From positions 1-53,196 of the forward strand of contig NZ_LZRD01000037.1 in assembly GCF_001687325.1 (NCBI RefSeq): a stretch of DNA of 53,196 nt, in the 5' to 3' direction. The notes under the pieces were generated by a model. That model was given only the letters and a program-made list of their open reading frames with translations. It did not search any database and had not been told where the DNA came from. Shown in pieces: positions 8,682 to 15,895 of the stretch. How positions within the stretch are numbered: position 1 is the stretch's first letter; each line of letters opens with the position of its first letter. Both the position numbers and the translations under genes were made by a program. Source of the stretch: Streptomyces sp. PTY087I2. GTDB taxonomy: Bacteria; Actinomycetota; Actinomycetes; Streptomycetales; Streptomycetaceae.

Positions 8682-8936
8682 ATGGCCAGAACAGTCATCG
8701 ACCTCGACGAAGACATGGTCACCGAGGCCATGCGCATCTTCGGCACCAAGACCAAGGCCAAAGCCGTCCGCCTCGCCATGGAAGACGCCGTCAAGAGGCA
8801 CCTTCGTCAAGAGGGCTTCGATGCCATGGAGGCCGGCGAGCTCGACTTCAGCGAGATCGTCGAGAACACCGGCCCTCGCAACGCGGACGGCTCCCTCAAG
8901 CGCGACGGCGACCGGGACGGGGGCCGGGCCGCCTGA
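8682..8936 (+). CDS. vapB: VapB-family type II antitoxin
   Basis: 84 residues, preceded by a strong GGAGGGAG. The N-terminus MARTVIDLDEDMVTEAMRI followed by FGTKTKAKAV is the ribbon-helix-helix DNA-binding region characteristic of VapB antitoxins that pair with PIN toxins; it continues RLAMEDAVKRHLRQEG. The charged C-terminal part (ELDFSEIVENTG onward) should wrap the toxin active site. Its TGA overlaps the vapC ATG (TGATG), so the two are translationally coupled. Confidence 0.92.
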   Translation: MARTVIDLDEDMVTEAMRIFGTKTKAKAVRLAMEDAVKRHLRQEGFDAMEAGELDFSEIVENTGPRNADGSLKRDGDRDGGRAA

Positions 8937-9355
8937 TGCAGGACCGCTACCTGATCGACAAGTCCGCCCTGGCCCGCTGGACGAAACCGAACGTCAAAGA
9001 AGTGCTCAAGCCCCTGCACGAGCGCTACCTCCTCGCCGTGTGCCGGCCCACCGAGTACGAGATGATCCACTCCGCACGCGACAGCTCGGAGGCAACCCGG
9101 ATCAGCACCTGGCTCCACGCCTTCGACTACCTCCACACCGACGACCACACCTTCGCCCGCGCCCTGGAAGTCCAGCGCCACGCTCTCAACGCGGGCTTCC
9201 ACCGCGCACTGTCCCTCCCCGACCTGCTGATCGCCGCCACGGCAGAGCTGCACCGGCGGACGGTCCTCCACTACGACGGCGACTTCGACATGATCGCCTC
9301 TCTGACCGGCCAACCCGCCGAATGGGTCGTCTCGCCCGGCAGCGCCGACCGATGA
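8936..9355 (+). CDS. vapC: VapC-family PIN-domain ribonuclease toxin
   Basis: 139 residues. PIN-domain acidic residues are in place: Asp in YLIDKSAL (residue 8), Glu in RPTEYEMIHSAR (about 42), Asp in LSLPDLLIAATA (about 100) and Asp in HYDGDFDMIA (about 116). PIN toxins cut tRNA or rRNA with Mg2+; the target here is unknown. Start ATG overlaps the antitoxin stop. The gene ends 49 bases before the left tRNA-like repeat of the decayed element, so the pair lies just outside that element and may have arrived or been retained with it. Confidence 0.92.
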   Translation: MQDRYLIDKSALARWTKPNVKEVLKPLHERYLLAVCRPTEYEMIHSARDSSEATRISTWLHAFDYLHTDDHTFARALEVQRHALNAGFHRALSLPDLLIAATAELHRRTVLHYDGDFDMIASLTGQPAEWVVSPGSADR

Positions 9356-9757
9356 GTACGCCGGCCTTCCTCTCACTGACTGTGTGACGTGGATCTTCTC
9401 TGAGCCGCCTTCGCGATTCGAACCCGAGACCAACGAATGGCGAGTTGTCCGATCTTGTTCCACCGGCATCCGTCCGAGTCCACCACGCTCTCGGAGGCCC
9501 AGATCAGACCACCTCGCGGCACTGCGGAGACGCGGCTGGATAACTGCGGATTCGGTCTCTGCCGAGACCAAGGCTGAGACCCCTTCGCGCCGAAGCAACC
9601 TGGAGGGTCGCCACCTTGCCCCTTGAATCCCTAGCCCAATCTAAAATATTCCATGACGGTCGTACCATTCCGCTCGGGCTTTTGGTGGACGCTATGGAAT
9701 GGGAAATGGCCACGCAGGCTATTGCGTCAGATGTCTTACGCCTGATGCTTACCGCGC
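9356..9757. other. Gene-poor interval with left att-like repeat
   Basis: Between vapC and the low-GC module. It holds the tRNA-like repeat (listed separately) and a visible drop to AT-richer sequence after about 9610 (for example ATCTAAAATATTCCATGAC). A small plus-strand open frame at 9616-9819 is antisense to the next gene and has no convincing start, so it is not called. Confidence 0.5.
9405..9445 (-). repeat. Left degenerate copy of a tRNA 3' end (att-like)
   Basis: On the minus strand this reads as the anticodon arm to acceptor end of a tRNA: an ACTCGCCATTCG loop region, then GGTCTCGGGTTCGAATCGCG (T arm) and AAGGCGG. It matches the right copy at 11254-11294 in 36 of 41 positions, in direct orientation. 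The changes break the T stem and the encoded CCA, so it cannot be a working tRNA part. It is interpreted as the outer att remnant of an integrative element. Confidence 0.75.
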
Positions 9758-10153
9758 CTACTCGCTATCTACATCACGAGAAATATCAATGGTCACTCTC
9801 TCCCCGATGGCAACTTTGACTGTTCGCTGATCCCCTCTGGCTACGTCGAAAGCGACACGCTTCCTACGCTTAGGCCGCAATAGGGCAGATAGAGTGTCCC
9901 CCGCCTCGTTATCGACGATAAATAGGTCGCTCACCGCAGCGACGCACATCTTCTCGCGAACAAGCTCGACCTTAAGGGCCAGCTTTTTGACCTCAACCGA
10001 TCCGAGCGACTCTCCACTGTCTGGATCATCGACCTGAACGGTCCTGAACAGGGAAACTCTGTCTCCTTCTTGCACGCCCGCAGCAGACCCCAGGTTGATC
10101 GCCACTCGTGATTCATCTACTAGTGCTGCCAGCTTCCCTTCAACCGTGGTCAT
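9758..10153 (-). CDS. Unknown protein with FlgT_C-like beta domain
   Basis: 131 residues, preceded by GAGGAGG inside the end of the previous gene, with a four-base ATGA overlap. The pattern GKLAALVDESRVAINLGSAAGV, EGDRVSLFRTVQV, DPDSGESLGSVEVKKLALKV resembles the small beta-barrel domain at the C-terminus of FlgT-type flagellar assembly proteins, also found fused or alone in proteins of unknown role. The C-terminal third is basic (LLRPKRRKRVAF) and ends in strands (VKVAIGERVTIDISRD). No signal peptide or membrane helix. Codon use is unlike the surroundings: many A/T-ending codons, indicating transfer. Function unknown; with its membrane-anchored partner it makes a two-protein module. Confidence 0.8.
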   Translation of the reverse strand: MTTVEGKLAALVDESRVAINLGSAAGVQEGDRVSLFRTVQVDDPDSGESLGSVEVKKLALKVELVREKMCVAAVSDLFIVDNEAGDTLSALLRPKRRKRVAFDVARGDQRTVKVAIGERVTIDISRDVDSE

Positions 10154-10863
10154 TCGGCCACCTCCTCATCAACCAGGTCGGCAAGTGGGTTTGCCTCGCC
10201 TTCGGTTATCTCGTACGGAATTAGGTGAATATTATCTGGCAAATTATCCTCGAGCTCGGCCTTCTCGTTCACGCGGAGCCAGAATTTTTCATCGTTCGCT
10301 TGAACGATCACTAGTTGGATTGAATGCGACGAATCTTTGTCCTTGCGCACTTCCACAACCCCCTTGACCGAGCCTGATATCCGCATGGCGACGAGATATC
10401 GCGCTCCAGGAAGTGGTCGACTCCCTTCGCAGGTAGCCACTAGAATTAGACCGTCAGATTCTTTTATTGCGTTAGTCAGGACTGGTGTATCGGCAATTCT
10501 TGACGCTACTGCGCCCCATGCTTGCCGGACTCCTTCGCTTACCCCTCTTTGGTATTCATCCTTCTTCTGTAGTCTTAGCTCGTCAATCTCCACAAGGAGG
10601 GCTTCTTTTTGCCCCTCAAGATCAACCTTAAGCTGCAGAAGTTTTGGATAGTTCCCAACGCGGTTTGCGTATTCCACGCTCCTCTTGAAGGCGCGTGGAA
10701 TTAGGACAACGGTAACGGAGTAGCCAGAACCTAGCGCGAGGACAAGCCAGAAAGCCCATGCAGCCTTAACGCTTGCTGCGGTTAGATAGAGTCCGACAAC
10801 TGCTCCTAGCCCCAAAGTGGCCTTAGTCAGCGTTTTCCAAAACTGCCTCTCCGGTCTACTCAC
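10150..10863 (-). CDS. Membrane-anchored coiled-coil protein of unknown function
   Basis: 237 residues from a GTG with a GGAGG four bases away; an ATG six codons upstream has no ribosome site. Two hydrophobic helices at the N-terminus (LGAVVGLYLTAASVKAAW and AFWLVLALGSGYSVTVVLI) form a hairpin. Then a charged coiled coil (KLLQLKVDLEGQKEALLVEI, DELRLQKKDEY), then a mixed alpha/beta C-terminal domain (GLILVATCEGS, ARYLVAMRISGSV, SIQLVIVQANDEKFWLRV). Rare Streptomyces codons (CTA, ATA, AAA) are frequent and the tract is visibly AT-richer than neighbours, so it is foreign. Overlap with the next gene implies co-translation. No family recognised. Confidence 0.8.
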   Translation of the reverse strand: MSRPERQFWKTLTKATLGLGAVVGLYLTAASVKAAWAFWLVLALGSGYSVTVVLIPRAFKRSVEYANRVGNYPKLLQLKVDLEGQKEALLVEIDELRLQKKDEYQRGVSEGVRQAWGAVASRIADTPVLTNAIKESDGLILVATCEGSRPLPGARYLVAMRISGSVKGVVEVRKDKDSSHSIQLVIVQANDEKFWLRVNEKAELEDNLPDNIHLIPYEITEGEANPLADLVDEEVAE

Positions 10864-10997
10864 AGCCCCTCCCCAAGCCATAAGGCGCTGCTGTGCGCGT
10901 GATGAGCGTAGCTCACTGCCCCCGCCATAGAGGGTGTCTCACCCTTCGGACTCGCAGCTAGCGGCGCGCCGCCGGGCGCAGCCGACTGAGGGCGGAG

Positions 10998-11204
10998 ATG
11001 CCGACCATCATGGAGATCCTTCGTCACACCCAGATCAGACAGGCGCGCCGCTACCTAAAGGGGCGTTCAGCACTGTCCAAGAACGCCATGCACCGCATGT
11101 GCAACGCCTTCGCACCGCCCCCCCCACGGGCCCGTCTGAGACCACAACTGAGACCACGGGCACCTGCGCCGTCCATTTCAAGAGGTCGCCGCCGCATCCG
11201 CTGA
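10998..11204 (+). pseudogene. Tyrosine integrase remnant (C-terminal fragment)
   Basis: The 68-codon frame starts PTIMEILRHTQI, then RRYLKGRSALSKNAM, the C-terminal box of actinobacterial tyrosine recombinases: the box-II His region normally written LGHTQI and the nucleophilic Tyr followed by the KG-S-LS-AM helix. It ends GRRRIR and stop, as in several pSAM2-like integrases. The catalytic box I and the whole N-terminal part are absent, and upstream sequence has no matching open frame. A C8 run near 11113 may mark a frameshift. Position, pointing at the tRNA-like repeat, is that of int in integrated elements. Confidence 0.7.
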
Positions 11205-11210
11205 GCCAAA

Positions 11211-11245
11211 GAAGCCCAGCTCAGAGAAGGTCTGAGCTGGGCTTC
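11211..11245 (+). terminator. Hairpin terminator after integrase remnant
   Basis: Perfect 15-bp stem GAAGCCCAGCTCAGA / TCTGAGCTGGGCTTC with a five-base GAAGG loop, directly after the integrase stop and directly before the tRNA-like repeat. Confidence 0.85.
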
Positions 11246-11250
11246 GGATG

Positions 11251-11297
11251 GATCCGCCTTCGGGATTCGAACCCGAGACCTACGCATTACGAGTGCG
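11251..11297 (-). other. tRNA-Thr(CGT)-like 3' half, right att remnant
   Basis: On the minus strand: CGCACTCGTAATGCG (anticodon stem-loop with CGT), variable region, T arm with an intact TCGGG/CCCGA stem around TTCGAAT, then AGGCGGA-T-CCA. The D arm and 5' acceptor strand are missing: the sequence past the anticodon stem is a terminator hairpin instead. It is therefore the 3' half only, as expected for an att copy left by an integrase using the tRNA anticodon-to-3' region. Not a functional tRNA gene. Confidence 0.75.
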
Positions 11298-11332
11298 GGG
11301 GCCTCCGGTCCGCCGAACGGAGGCCCCCGCAC
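11293..11332. terminator. Strong hairpin terminator downstream of M15 peptidase
   Basis: 15-bp perfect stem; core arms GCGGGGGCCTCCG and CGGAGGCCCCCGC, loop of ten bases. Lies 20 bases past the stop of the minus-strand peptidase gene and overlaps the edge of the tRNA-like repeat. Confidence 0.85.
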
Positions 11333-11352
11333 GTCAGGAGGGTGCTGCGGCG

Positions 11353-12132
11353 TCAGATGCCGCAGCTGGGCGCGGACCAGAAGCGGCCGTTGCCGCCGGC
11401 GACGTGGGTGTGGTCGTTGTGGCCCGGGTAGCCCGGGCCGAGGATTTCGGTGAAGCCGTGGTTGCGTGCGGCCTGGGCGAGGGCGCAGAAGCCCTGGGAG
11501 CCCGCGCCGAGGTCCGCGGCGTGCCCGTACATGTGGCGGCTGTTGGCGGCGCCGCCGACCGCGCTGTTGCAGGACACGCTGCGGAAGCCGCCATTGACGG
11601 TGATGGGCCGGTCGCCCATGGCGTGCCGCATGGCCTGGAGCTTCCACATGGTGACCAGGGCGTTGGCGCGGGCGGTGGCGGCGCTGACCTTGCCCCCGGA
11701 CCAGTCGGAGTTGCAGCGGTTCAGCTCGGCGTAGGTGAAGTTGACCGGGGTGCAGTCGGCGTCCTGGAGCTGGTAGATCTTGTTGAACGTCGCGGGTCCG
11801 GCGATACCGTCGGCGGCCAGACCGTACGCGGCCTGGAAGCGCGTCACGGCCGCCTTCGTGGCCGGGCCGAACGCTCCGTCGATGGCGATCTGGTTTCCGG
11901 TGCCCGGGTAGCCCGAGACCCGGATCTGGAGCTGACGTACCGCTTCACCGCTGGAGCCCTCCCGGAGGGTCCCGCTCCAGGTGTAACAGGCGTCGGCCGT
12001 ACCGACGTTCCCGGCCGACGTGGCACCGGGGGCCGGGGCGGCGGACGGGCTCGCGGATGCGGTGGTGCCGCCGAACGCCAGGGCCGCGCCGGCGAGGGCG
12101 GAAAGAAGGAATCCGATGGGGCGTGATCGCAT
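11353..12132 (-). CDS. Secreted zinc D-Ala-D-Ala carboxypeptidase (peptidase M15 with PG-binding domain)
   Basis: 259 residues, ATG eight bases after GAGGTG. Sec signal ~1-28 (LLSALAGAALAFGGTTASA). A peptidoglycan-binding domain 1 follows: EAVRQLQIRVSGY, IDGAFGPATKAAVTRFQ, LAADGIAGPATFNKI. The C-terminal domain is M15A-like with SRHMYGHAADLG supplying the first His and Asp zinc ligands and NDHTHVAG the last His. Several Cys may form disulphides, as in the Streptomyces albus G enzyme. It trims stem peptides in the cell wall. Monocistronic, ending in a strong terminator. Confidence 0.93.
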   Translation of the reverse strand: MRSRPIGFLLSALAGAALAFGGTTASASPSAAPAPGATSAGNVGTADACYTWSGTLREGSSGEAVRQLQIRVSGYPGTGNQIAIDGAFGPATKAAVTRFQAAYGLAADGIAGPATFNKIYQLQDADCTPVNFTYAELNRCNSDWSGGKVSAATARANALVTMWKLQAMRHAMGDRPITVNGGFRSVSCNSAVGGAANSRHMYGHAADLGAGSQGFCALAQAARNHGFTEILGPGYPGHNDHTHVAGGNGRFWSAPSCGI

Positions 12133-12294
12133 GGGGGTGACACCTCATTGTCGTCAGCGGTCCATGGGGGATTCAGAGCCTCGGGCGAGGGCGGGGAAGT
12201 GTCAAGGCCATGTCAACATGCTGCCAGGGGGCGGTTCCGGTCGGTGCCTTTGCTGCTCCGGCGGAGCGGGCCGACGCGGTGGCAGGATGGGTGA

Positions 12295-12825
12295 ATGGCG
12301 ACGAATCATCCGTGGGCGGAGCTTCACGGCGACCTGCGGGCGGCGAAGAATTCGGTGTACGACCCGGGCGGTTTCTCCTGCTCGCGACCGGTGCCCGAGC
12401 CGGAGAGCGCCGACTACGCGGCTCACCGGTTCACGCTCGACGGGCAGCCGGTCGCCTTTCGCGTGGCGAGAACGACCCCGACGAAGGCGGGCCGGTTCGT
12501 CACCGTGTGGCGGCGTTCCACCGATGGCCCGATCCGGCCTTTCGACGCCGACGCCGACGACGGCGTCGACCTCTTCGTCATCGGCGCCCGAGACGACGGC
12601 CGTTTCGGGCAGTTCGTGTTTCCGCGCGACGTCCTGGGCGAACGCGGCATCGTGTCCCGTAACGGCGTGGGCGGAAAGCGGGGCTTTCGCGTCTACCCGC
12701 CGGGTGCGGTCACGACCAGCCGCCAGGCGCGCGGTACGCAGGCGTGGCAGGTGAGGTGCTTCCTGGATATCGGGGAGGGTGCGTCCGTTGGCCTGGTGTG
12801 CGCCCGCGCCCTTTACCACCCGTAG
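12295..12825 (+). CDS. MepB family protein
   Basis: 176 residues. It follows the MepB pattern: HPWAELHGDLRAAKNSVYDP, SADYAAHRFTLDGQPVAFRVA, KAGRFVTVWRRS, then DGVDLFVIGARDDGRFGQFV and FPRDVLGERGIVS. MepB was named from the Staphylococcus aureus mepRAB locus but its biochemical role is unknown; some relatives look like nucleic-acid-associated folds. The ATG follows CAGGAT by six bases with no Shine-Dalgarno sequence, so leaderless expression is plausible. Divergent from the M15 gene. Confidence 0.85.
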   Translation: MATNHPWAELHGDLRAAKNSVYDPGGFSCSRPVPEPESADYAAHRFTLDGQPVAFRVARTTPTKAGRFVTVWRRSTDGPIRPFDADADDGVDLFVIGARDDGRFGQFVFPRDVLGERGIVSRNGVGGKRGFRVYPPGAVTTSRQARGTQAWQVRCFLDIGEGASVGLVCARALYHP

Positions 12826-13135
12826 CGCGGCGCGGCGCACGATTCGGAATTCGGCAGCGCTCTACGGTTCGTCAACTCCGATGGGTTGCCTCTTCTCGCT
12901 GTGCGAACGCTCACAGCATTGACGCGGTTGATGCGATGACCAGGTCGGGCTAGGGTCGGAAGCCGCCGCGCCCGATGCTGACCACATCGTTGTCTCGCGG
13001 CTCATCAGCAGGAGAAGGATTCGGGGGAATGAAGGTGTGCACTGCCATGTGCCGTTTCCGGGTTGCGTCCGTTAATTCGCCGAGCAATGCGGCGGGTTGT
13101 TCTGTTGCCGGTCGCCGGAAGGGTGTGCTTCGGAC
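12826..13135 (+). other. Intergenic interval; one possible 37-codon frame
   Basis: No convincing gene. A small frame starting at 13029 after GGGGGA, encoding MKVCTAMCRFRVASVN and so on, ends at 13142 overlapping the start of the next membrane gene; it could be a leader or chance. No strong hairpin was noticed. Confidence 0.3.
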
Positions 13136-13354
13136 GTGGTGAACATCCCGGGAACGACCTCTGAGAACAGCGAAGCGAAGAGCATCCCGTTCACGGTGAC
13201 ACTCATCGTTTCGGTCGCCGTGGCCTTTGTGTGCGCGGAGTTCCTCGGCTTTCCGTGGTGGCTGCGCCTGATCGTGATCGTCGGCACCACGATCGTTATG
13301 GAAGCCGCCAACCAGGCGGTGGGCCGCGCCCGCGCCAGGCGACGGGCGCTCTGA
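13136..13354 (+). CDS. Small membrane protein, hypothetical
   Basis: 72 residues from a GTG (a second GTG follows immediately), with GGAAGGG about eleven bases upstream. After a polar N-terminus (NIPGTTSENSEAKS), two hydrophobic helices are seen: IPFTVTLIVSVAVAFVCAEF and WWLRLIVIVGTTIVMEAA. The C-terminus is Arg-rich (GRARARRRAL), suggesting a cytoplasmic end. No family recognised; start uncertain. Confidence 0.6.
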   Translation: MVNIPGTTSENSEAKSIPFTVTLIVSVAVAFVCAEFLGFPWWLRLIVIVGTTIVMEAANQAVGRARARRRAL

Positions 13355-13427
13355 GGGCCGGACCGGACCGGCTTCGGGGGGATAGGCCGCGCCGAGTCGC
13401 GTGCGGGCTGTCTGGGATGATGCCTGG

Positions 13428-13862
13428 ATGAGCATCATCGTCGAGTTCTTCGTGGCGCCGGACGACACGGCGGCGGCTTTGGCTCTCCGGAACGGACCGG
13501 GCGAGGCATGCGAATCGCTCTCCCTCGGCAACTTCGATCCCGTGGGGGCGGTGGTCGAGTGGCAGTCCTTGCTCACCGACCGCAGCTTCGAGGATCTCGT
13601 CGACGCCGGTGAGCCGCGTGTCGTCGTCGCCCAGGACGACGGCGGATGTTTCGTCTTCGCGCTCTCGCCCGACCTGTTCACCGCACTCGCGCAAGCCGAG
13701 CAGCCCACGCTGCGCGACGCCGCTGCATCCTGGGTTCAACTCCGCGCGGAGGAGGGCGAGATCATCGACACGGACATTGCCGGTGCGATCGTGGGTGACC
13801 TGGCCGCGCTCGCCGGCAGCGCCCGCCGCCAGGGCCAGGGCGTCTACTGCTGGGTCGCTTAG
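13428..13862 (+). CDS. Hypothetical soluble protein
   Basis: 144 residues beginning MSIIVEFFVAPDDTAAALAL. Acidic and mixed alpha/beta with no signal or membrane helix; conserved-looking segments are FDPVGAVVEWQSLL and FVFALSPDLFTALA. It resembles small actinobacterial hypotheticals that read like DUF1877-type or immunity-sized proteins, but I do not assign it. Its TAG overlaps the TAA of the convergent acetyltransferase by four bases. Confidence 0.75.
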   Translation: MSIIVEFFVAPDDTAAALALRNGPGEACESLSLGNFDPVGAVVEWQSLLTDRSFEDLVDAGEPRVVVAQDDGGCFVFALSPDLFTALAQAEQPTLRDAAASWVQLRAEEGEIIDTDIAGAIVGDLAALAGSARRQGQGVYCWVA

Positions 13863-14383
13863 GGGTTCACGTCCGGAACCGGGTGGCCGAGTGTCCGTTG
13901 CATCAGCAGGGTGTCGACCCAGCGGCCGTGCTTGTAGCCGACGGCGGTCAGCCGCCCCGCGTCCGTGAAGCCGTAGCTGCGGTGCAGCGCGGCCGAGGTG
14001 TCCGTGCCCGCGTCGGCGATGACGGCGATCATCTGGCGTACGCGAGTCCCGGCGCAGGCGGTCAGGAGGGCTTCCAGCAGCGCTCCTCCCAGGCCCTGGC
14101 CCGTGCGGCCGGGCGCCAGGTAGATCGAGTTCTCGACGGTGTTCCGATAGGCGGGCTTGGGGCGCCAAGGGGCCGCGTACGCGTAGCCCACGACCTCGCC
14201 GGACAGTTCGGCGACCAGGAACGGCAGCTTCCGGGAAGCGAGTTCGTCGAGGCGCTCGTGCCAGGCGGACACCGGTGGAGGGCTCTCCTCGAACGTGATC
14301 ACGGTGTGGCGGACGTAGTACGTGTAGATCTCGGCCACGGCGCTCAGGTCGGCCGGGGCCGCCGGGCGGATCACCGGTTCCAT
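13859..14383 (-). CDS. GNAT acetyltransferase, phosphinothricin/methionine sulfoximine acetyltransferase-like
   Basis: 174 residues. MEPVIRPAAPADLSAVAEIY, then YYVRHTVITFEESPPP, the N-terminal motif of the Pat/Bar/MddA branch; VGYAYAAPWRPKPAYRNTVE is the core strand and APGRTGQGLGGALLEALL the acetyl-CoA pyrophosphate loop; GFTDAGRLTAVGYKHGRWVD closes the fold. This branch N-acetylates phosphinothricin or methionine sulfoximine and similar amino acids; housekeeping members are common in Streptomyces. Start is the first ATG of the conserved N-terminus; a GTG three codons upstream is possible. Confidence 0.9.
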   Translation of the reverse strand: MEPVIRPAAPADLSAVAEIYTYYVRHTVITFEESPPPVSAWHERLDELASRKLPFLVAELSGEVVGYAYAAPWRPKPAYRNTVENSIYLAPGRTGQGLGGALLEALLTACAGTRVRQMIAVIADAGTDTSAALHRSYGFTDAGRLTAVGYKHGRWVDTLLMQRTLGHPVPDVNP

Positions 14384-14496
14384 GGCTGTCACACCGGGAG
14401 TGTAGGCCGGGCCCCTACCCCGGACAGCGGGACGCCCCACCGTGCGGGTGCGGGCACGGTGGGGCGTAACCGGAGCAGTGGCGGCAGCGGTGCAGG

Positions 14497-14715
14497 TCAG
14501 GCGGTGGTGTCGAAGCCGCCTGCCTTGACGCCCGCCACGAAGGAGGAGAACGCGGCGGCGGCGACGGCCAGCGCCGGGCCGCCCGGGTTCTTCGAGTCGC
14601 GTACGGGGACGATGCCGGTGGCGGACGCGGTGGCCGGGGCCCACTCGACGCAGGTGCCGCCGTTGTCGCTGTAGGAGGACTTGACCCACTGCTGGGTCGC
14701 GGAACTGGTTGCCAT
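14497..14715 (-). CDS. DUF397 domain protein
   Basis: 72 residues: QQWVKSSYSDNGGTCVEWAP, then GIVPVRDSKNPGGPALAV and a hydrophobic FSSFVAGVKAGGFD tail, the whole of the small DUF397 domain. Such proteins are usually encoded beside XRE/DUF5753 regulators and are thought to act as their partners, in a toxin-antitoxin-like or sporulation-regulator arrangement (the WhiJ/AbaA class). It is a paralogue of the upstream DUF397 gene, with identical SATGIVPVRDSKNP. Confidence 0.93.
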   Translation of the reverse strand: MATSSATQQWVKSSYSDNGGTCVEWAPATASATGIVPVRDSKNPGGPALAVAAAAFSSFVAGVKAGGFDTTA

Positions 14716-14762
14716 CGGTGGGCCGCCCCTTCGTCGCTGTTCGGTCGTGGCTGCGGTCGGTG

Positions 14763-14966
14763 CTACAGCTCGCCTGAGGTGATACCCGTGACGAACGTGC
14801 TGAATGCGGCGGCGCGGACGGTGAGGACCGGGCCTTCGGGGTTCTTGGAGTCGCGTACGGGGACGATGCCGGTGGCGGACGCGGTACGCGGGGCCCACTC
14901 GACGCACGAACCGCTGTTGCTGTAGGAGGACTTGACCCACTGCTGGGTCGTGGATTCGGTCGTCAC
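14763..14966 (-). CDS. DUF397 domain protein, coupled to XRE regulator
   Basis: 67 residues: TTQQWVKSSYSNSGSCVEWA, SATGIVPVRDSKNPEGP, AFSTFVTGITSGEL. Its ATG overlaps the stop of the preceding helix-turn-helix gene by four bases, the usual arrangement of this partner pair. The next gene downstream is a second copy, so one regulator has two candidate DUF397 partners. Confidence 0.94.
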   Translation of the reverse strand: MTTESTTQQWVKSSYSNSGSCVEWAPRTASATGIVPVRDSKNPEGPVLTVRAAAFSTFVTGITSGEL

Positions 14967-15802
14967 GGGGTGCCCTTTCGATGCTGGTGGATCATGTCCA
15001 CGGTATCTGTCTGCGACAGAGACACAGCCTGCAACTGATGGTAGGCCCTCACCATCGGGATGACAGAGCTGAGTTCACGGTCCAGATGGCCCTGCGTCTC
15101 CGACTCGACGTAGGAGACCACGGACCGGTCCTGGAGCGTCAGCAGATTCACCAGCCGATCGAAGGGCCGCTGCTCACCGATGCTGAACGGGGCGATCTGG
15201 AGCATGGTGTGGGACTGCGCGGCGAAGTCGACCAGATACTGCAACTGGGCGTCCATCACAGCGGGGCTGCCGATCGGGCGGCGGATGCAGCTCTCGTCCA
15301 GCACCGCGATCAGCATCGGCGGGACGGTGCGTAACAGCGCGCCCTGGCGCTCCATGAGCAACGAGACGCGCTGATCGGCCTGTTCGGGGGTCATGACGCC
15401 CCGGTCGACCGCCCCGCGCGCCAGCGCCTCCGCGTATTCCCGGGTCTGCAACAGCCCCGGGATGACGCCCACCTCGAACAGCCGGATCTCCGCCGCCCGG
15501 CCCTCCAGCGCCACGTACTCCGGGAAGCCCTGCAACAGCACCCCGTGCTTGATCTTGCGCCACTCGCGCTCGAACGAATCAGCGGTTCCCGTGAATCCCA
15601 TCGCCACATCAACGGCGATCGAGAACTTGCGAGTTGGGGACTTGTGACACAATTCCACGCCGGAAACGTGCCGCCCCGTGTAGCCGATGCGCCCGCCCAG
15701 TTCGTCCTGTTTCCAGCCCCGAGCCTCGCGCTCCCTACGCAGACGTGCTCCGTAGGCCGCCTCCGGGCCCCCGTCAGGGTTCACTTCCTTGCGGTTGACC
15801 AA
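14963..15802 (-). CDS. XRE-family helix-turn-helix regulator with DUF5753 domain
   Basis: 279 residues from a TTG preceded by GGGGGA; a GTG six codons in has no spacing to a ribosome site. The HTH lies at ~17-75 (YGARLRREREARGWKQDELG, GRIGYTGRHVSGVE). The DUF5753 ligand-like region starts around YVALEGRAAEIRLFE and includes VIPGLLQTREYAEALA and ERQGALLR, then LYLV-type strands and MLQIAPFS. This is the WhiJ/Scr1-like class tied to DUF397 partners and development or antibiotic control. It is divergent from a small plus-strand gene, 93 bases apart, with CGTATCC repeated in the shared promoter region. Confidence 0.93.
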   Translation of the reverse strand: MVNRKEVNPDGGPEAAYGARLRREREARGWKQDELGGRIGYTGRHVSGVELCHKSPTRKFSIAVDVAMGFTGTADSFEREWRKIKHGVLLQGFPEYVALEGRAAEIRLFEVGVIPGLLQTREYAEALARGAVDRGVMTPEQADQRVSLLMERQGALLRTVPPMLIAVLDESCIRRPIGSPAVMDAQLQYLVDFAAQSHTMLQIAPFSIGEQRPFDRLVNLLTLQDRSVVSYVESETQGHLDRELSSVIPMVRAYHQLQAVSLSQTDTVDMIHQHRKGTP

Positions 15803-15895
15803 CGTATCCCCCAGTTCCGAAACGTTGAAGACGTATCCACGCTAGGCCACGCTGAGTCGCCCCGGTAGTCGTACGGCTACAGAGAGGAGCGATCG

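Noticed and set aside
9616..9819. 67-codon plus-strand frame at the island's left edge
   Set aside because: No good start or ribosome site, overlaps the FlgT_C-like gene in antisense, and no recognisable pattern.
11251..11340. Complete tRNA-Thr gene
   Set aside because: D arm and 5' acceptor strand are absent; past the anticodon stem there is a terminator hairpin.
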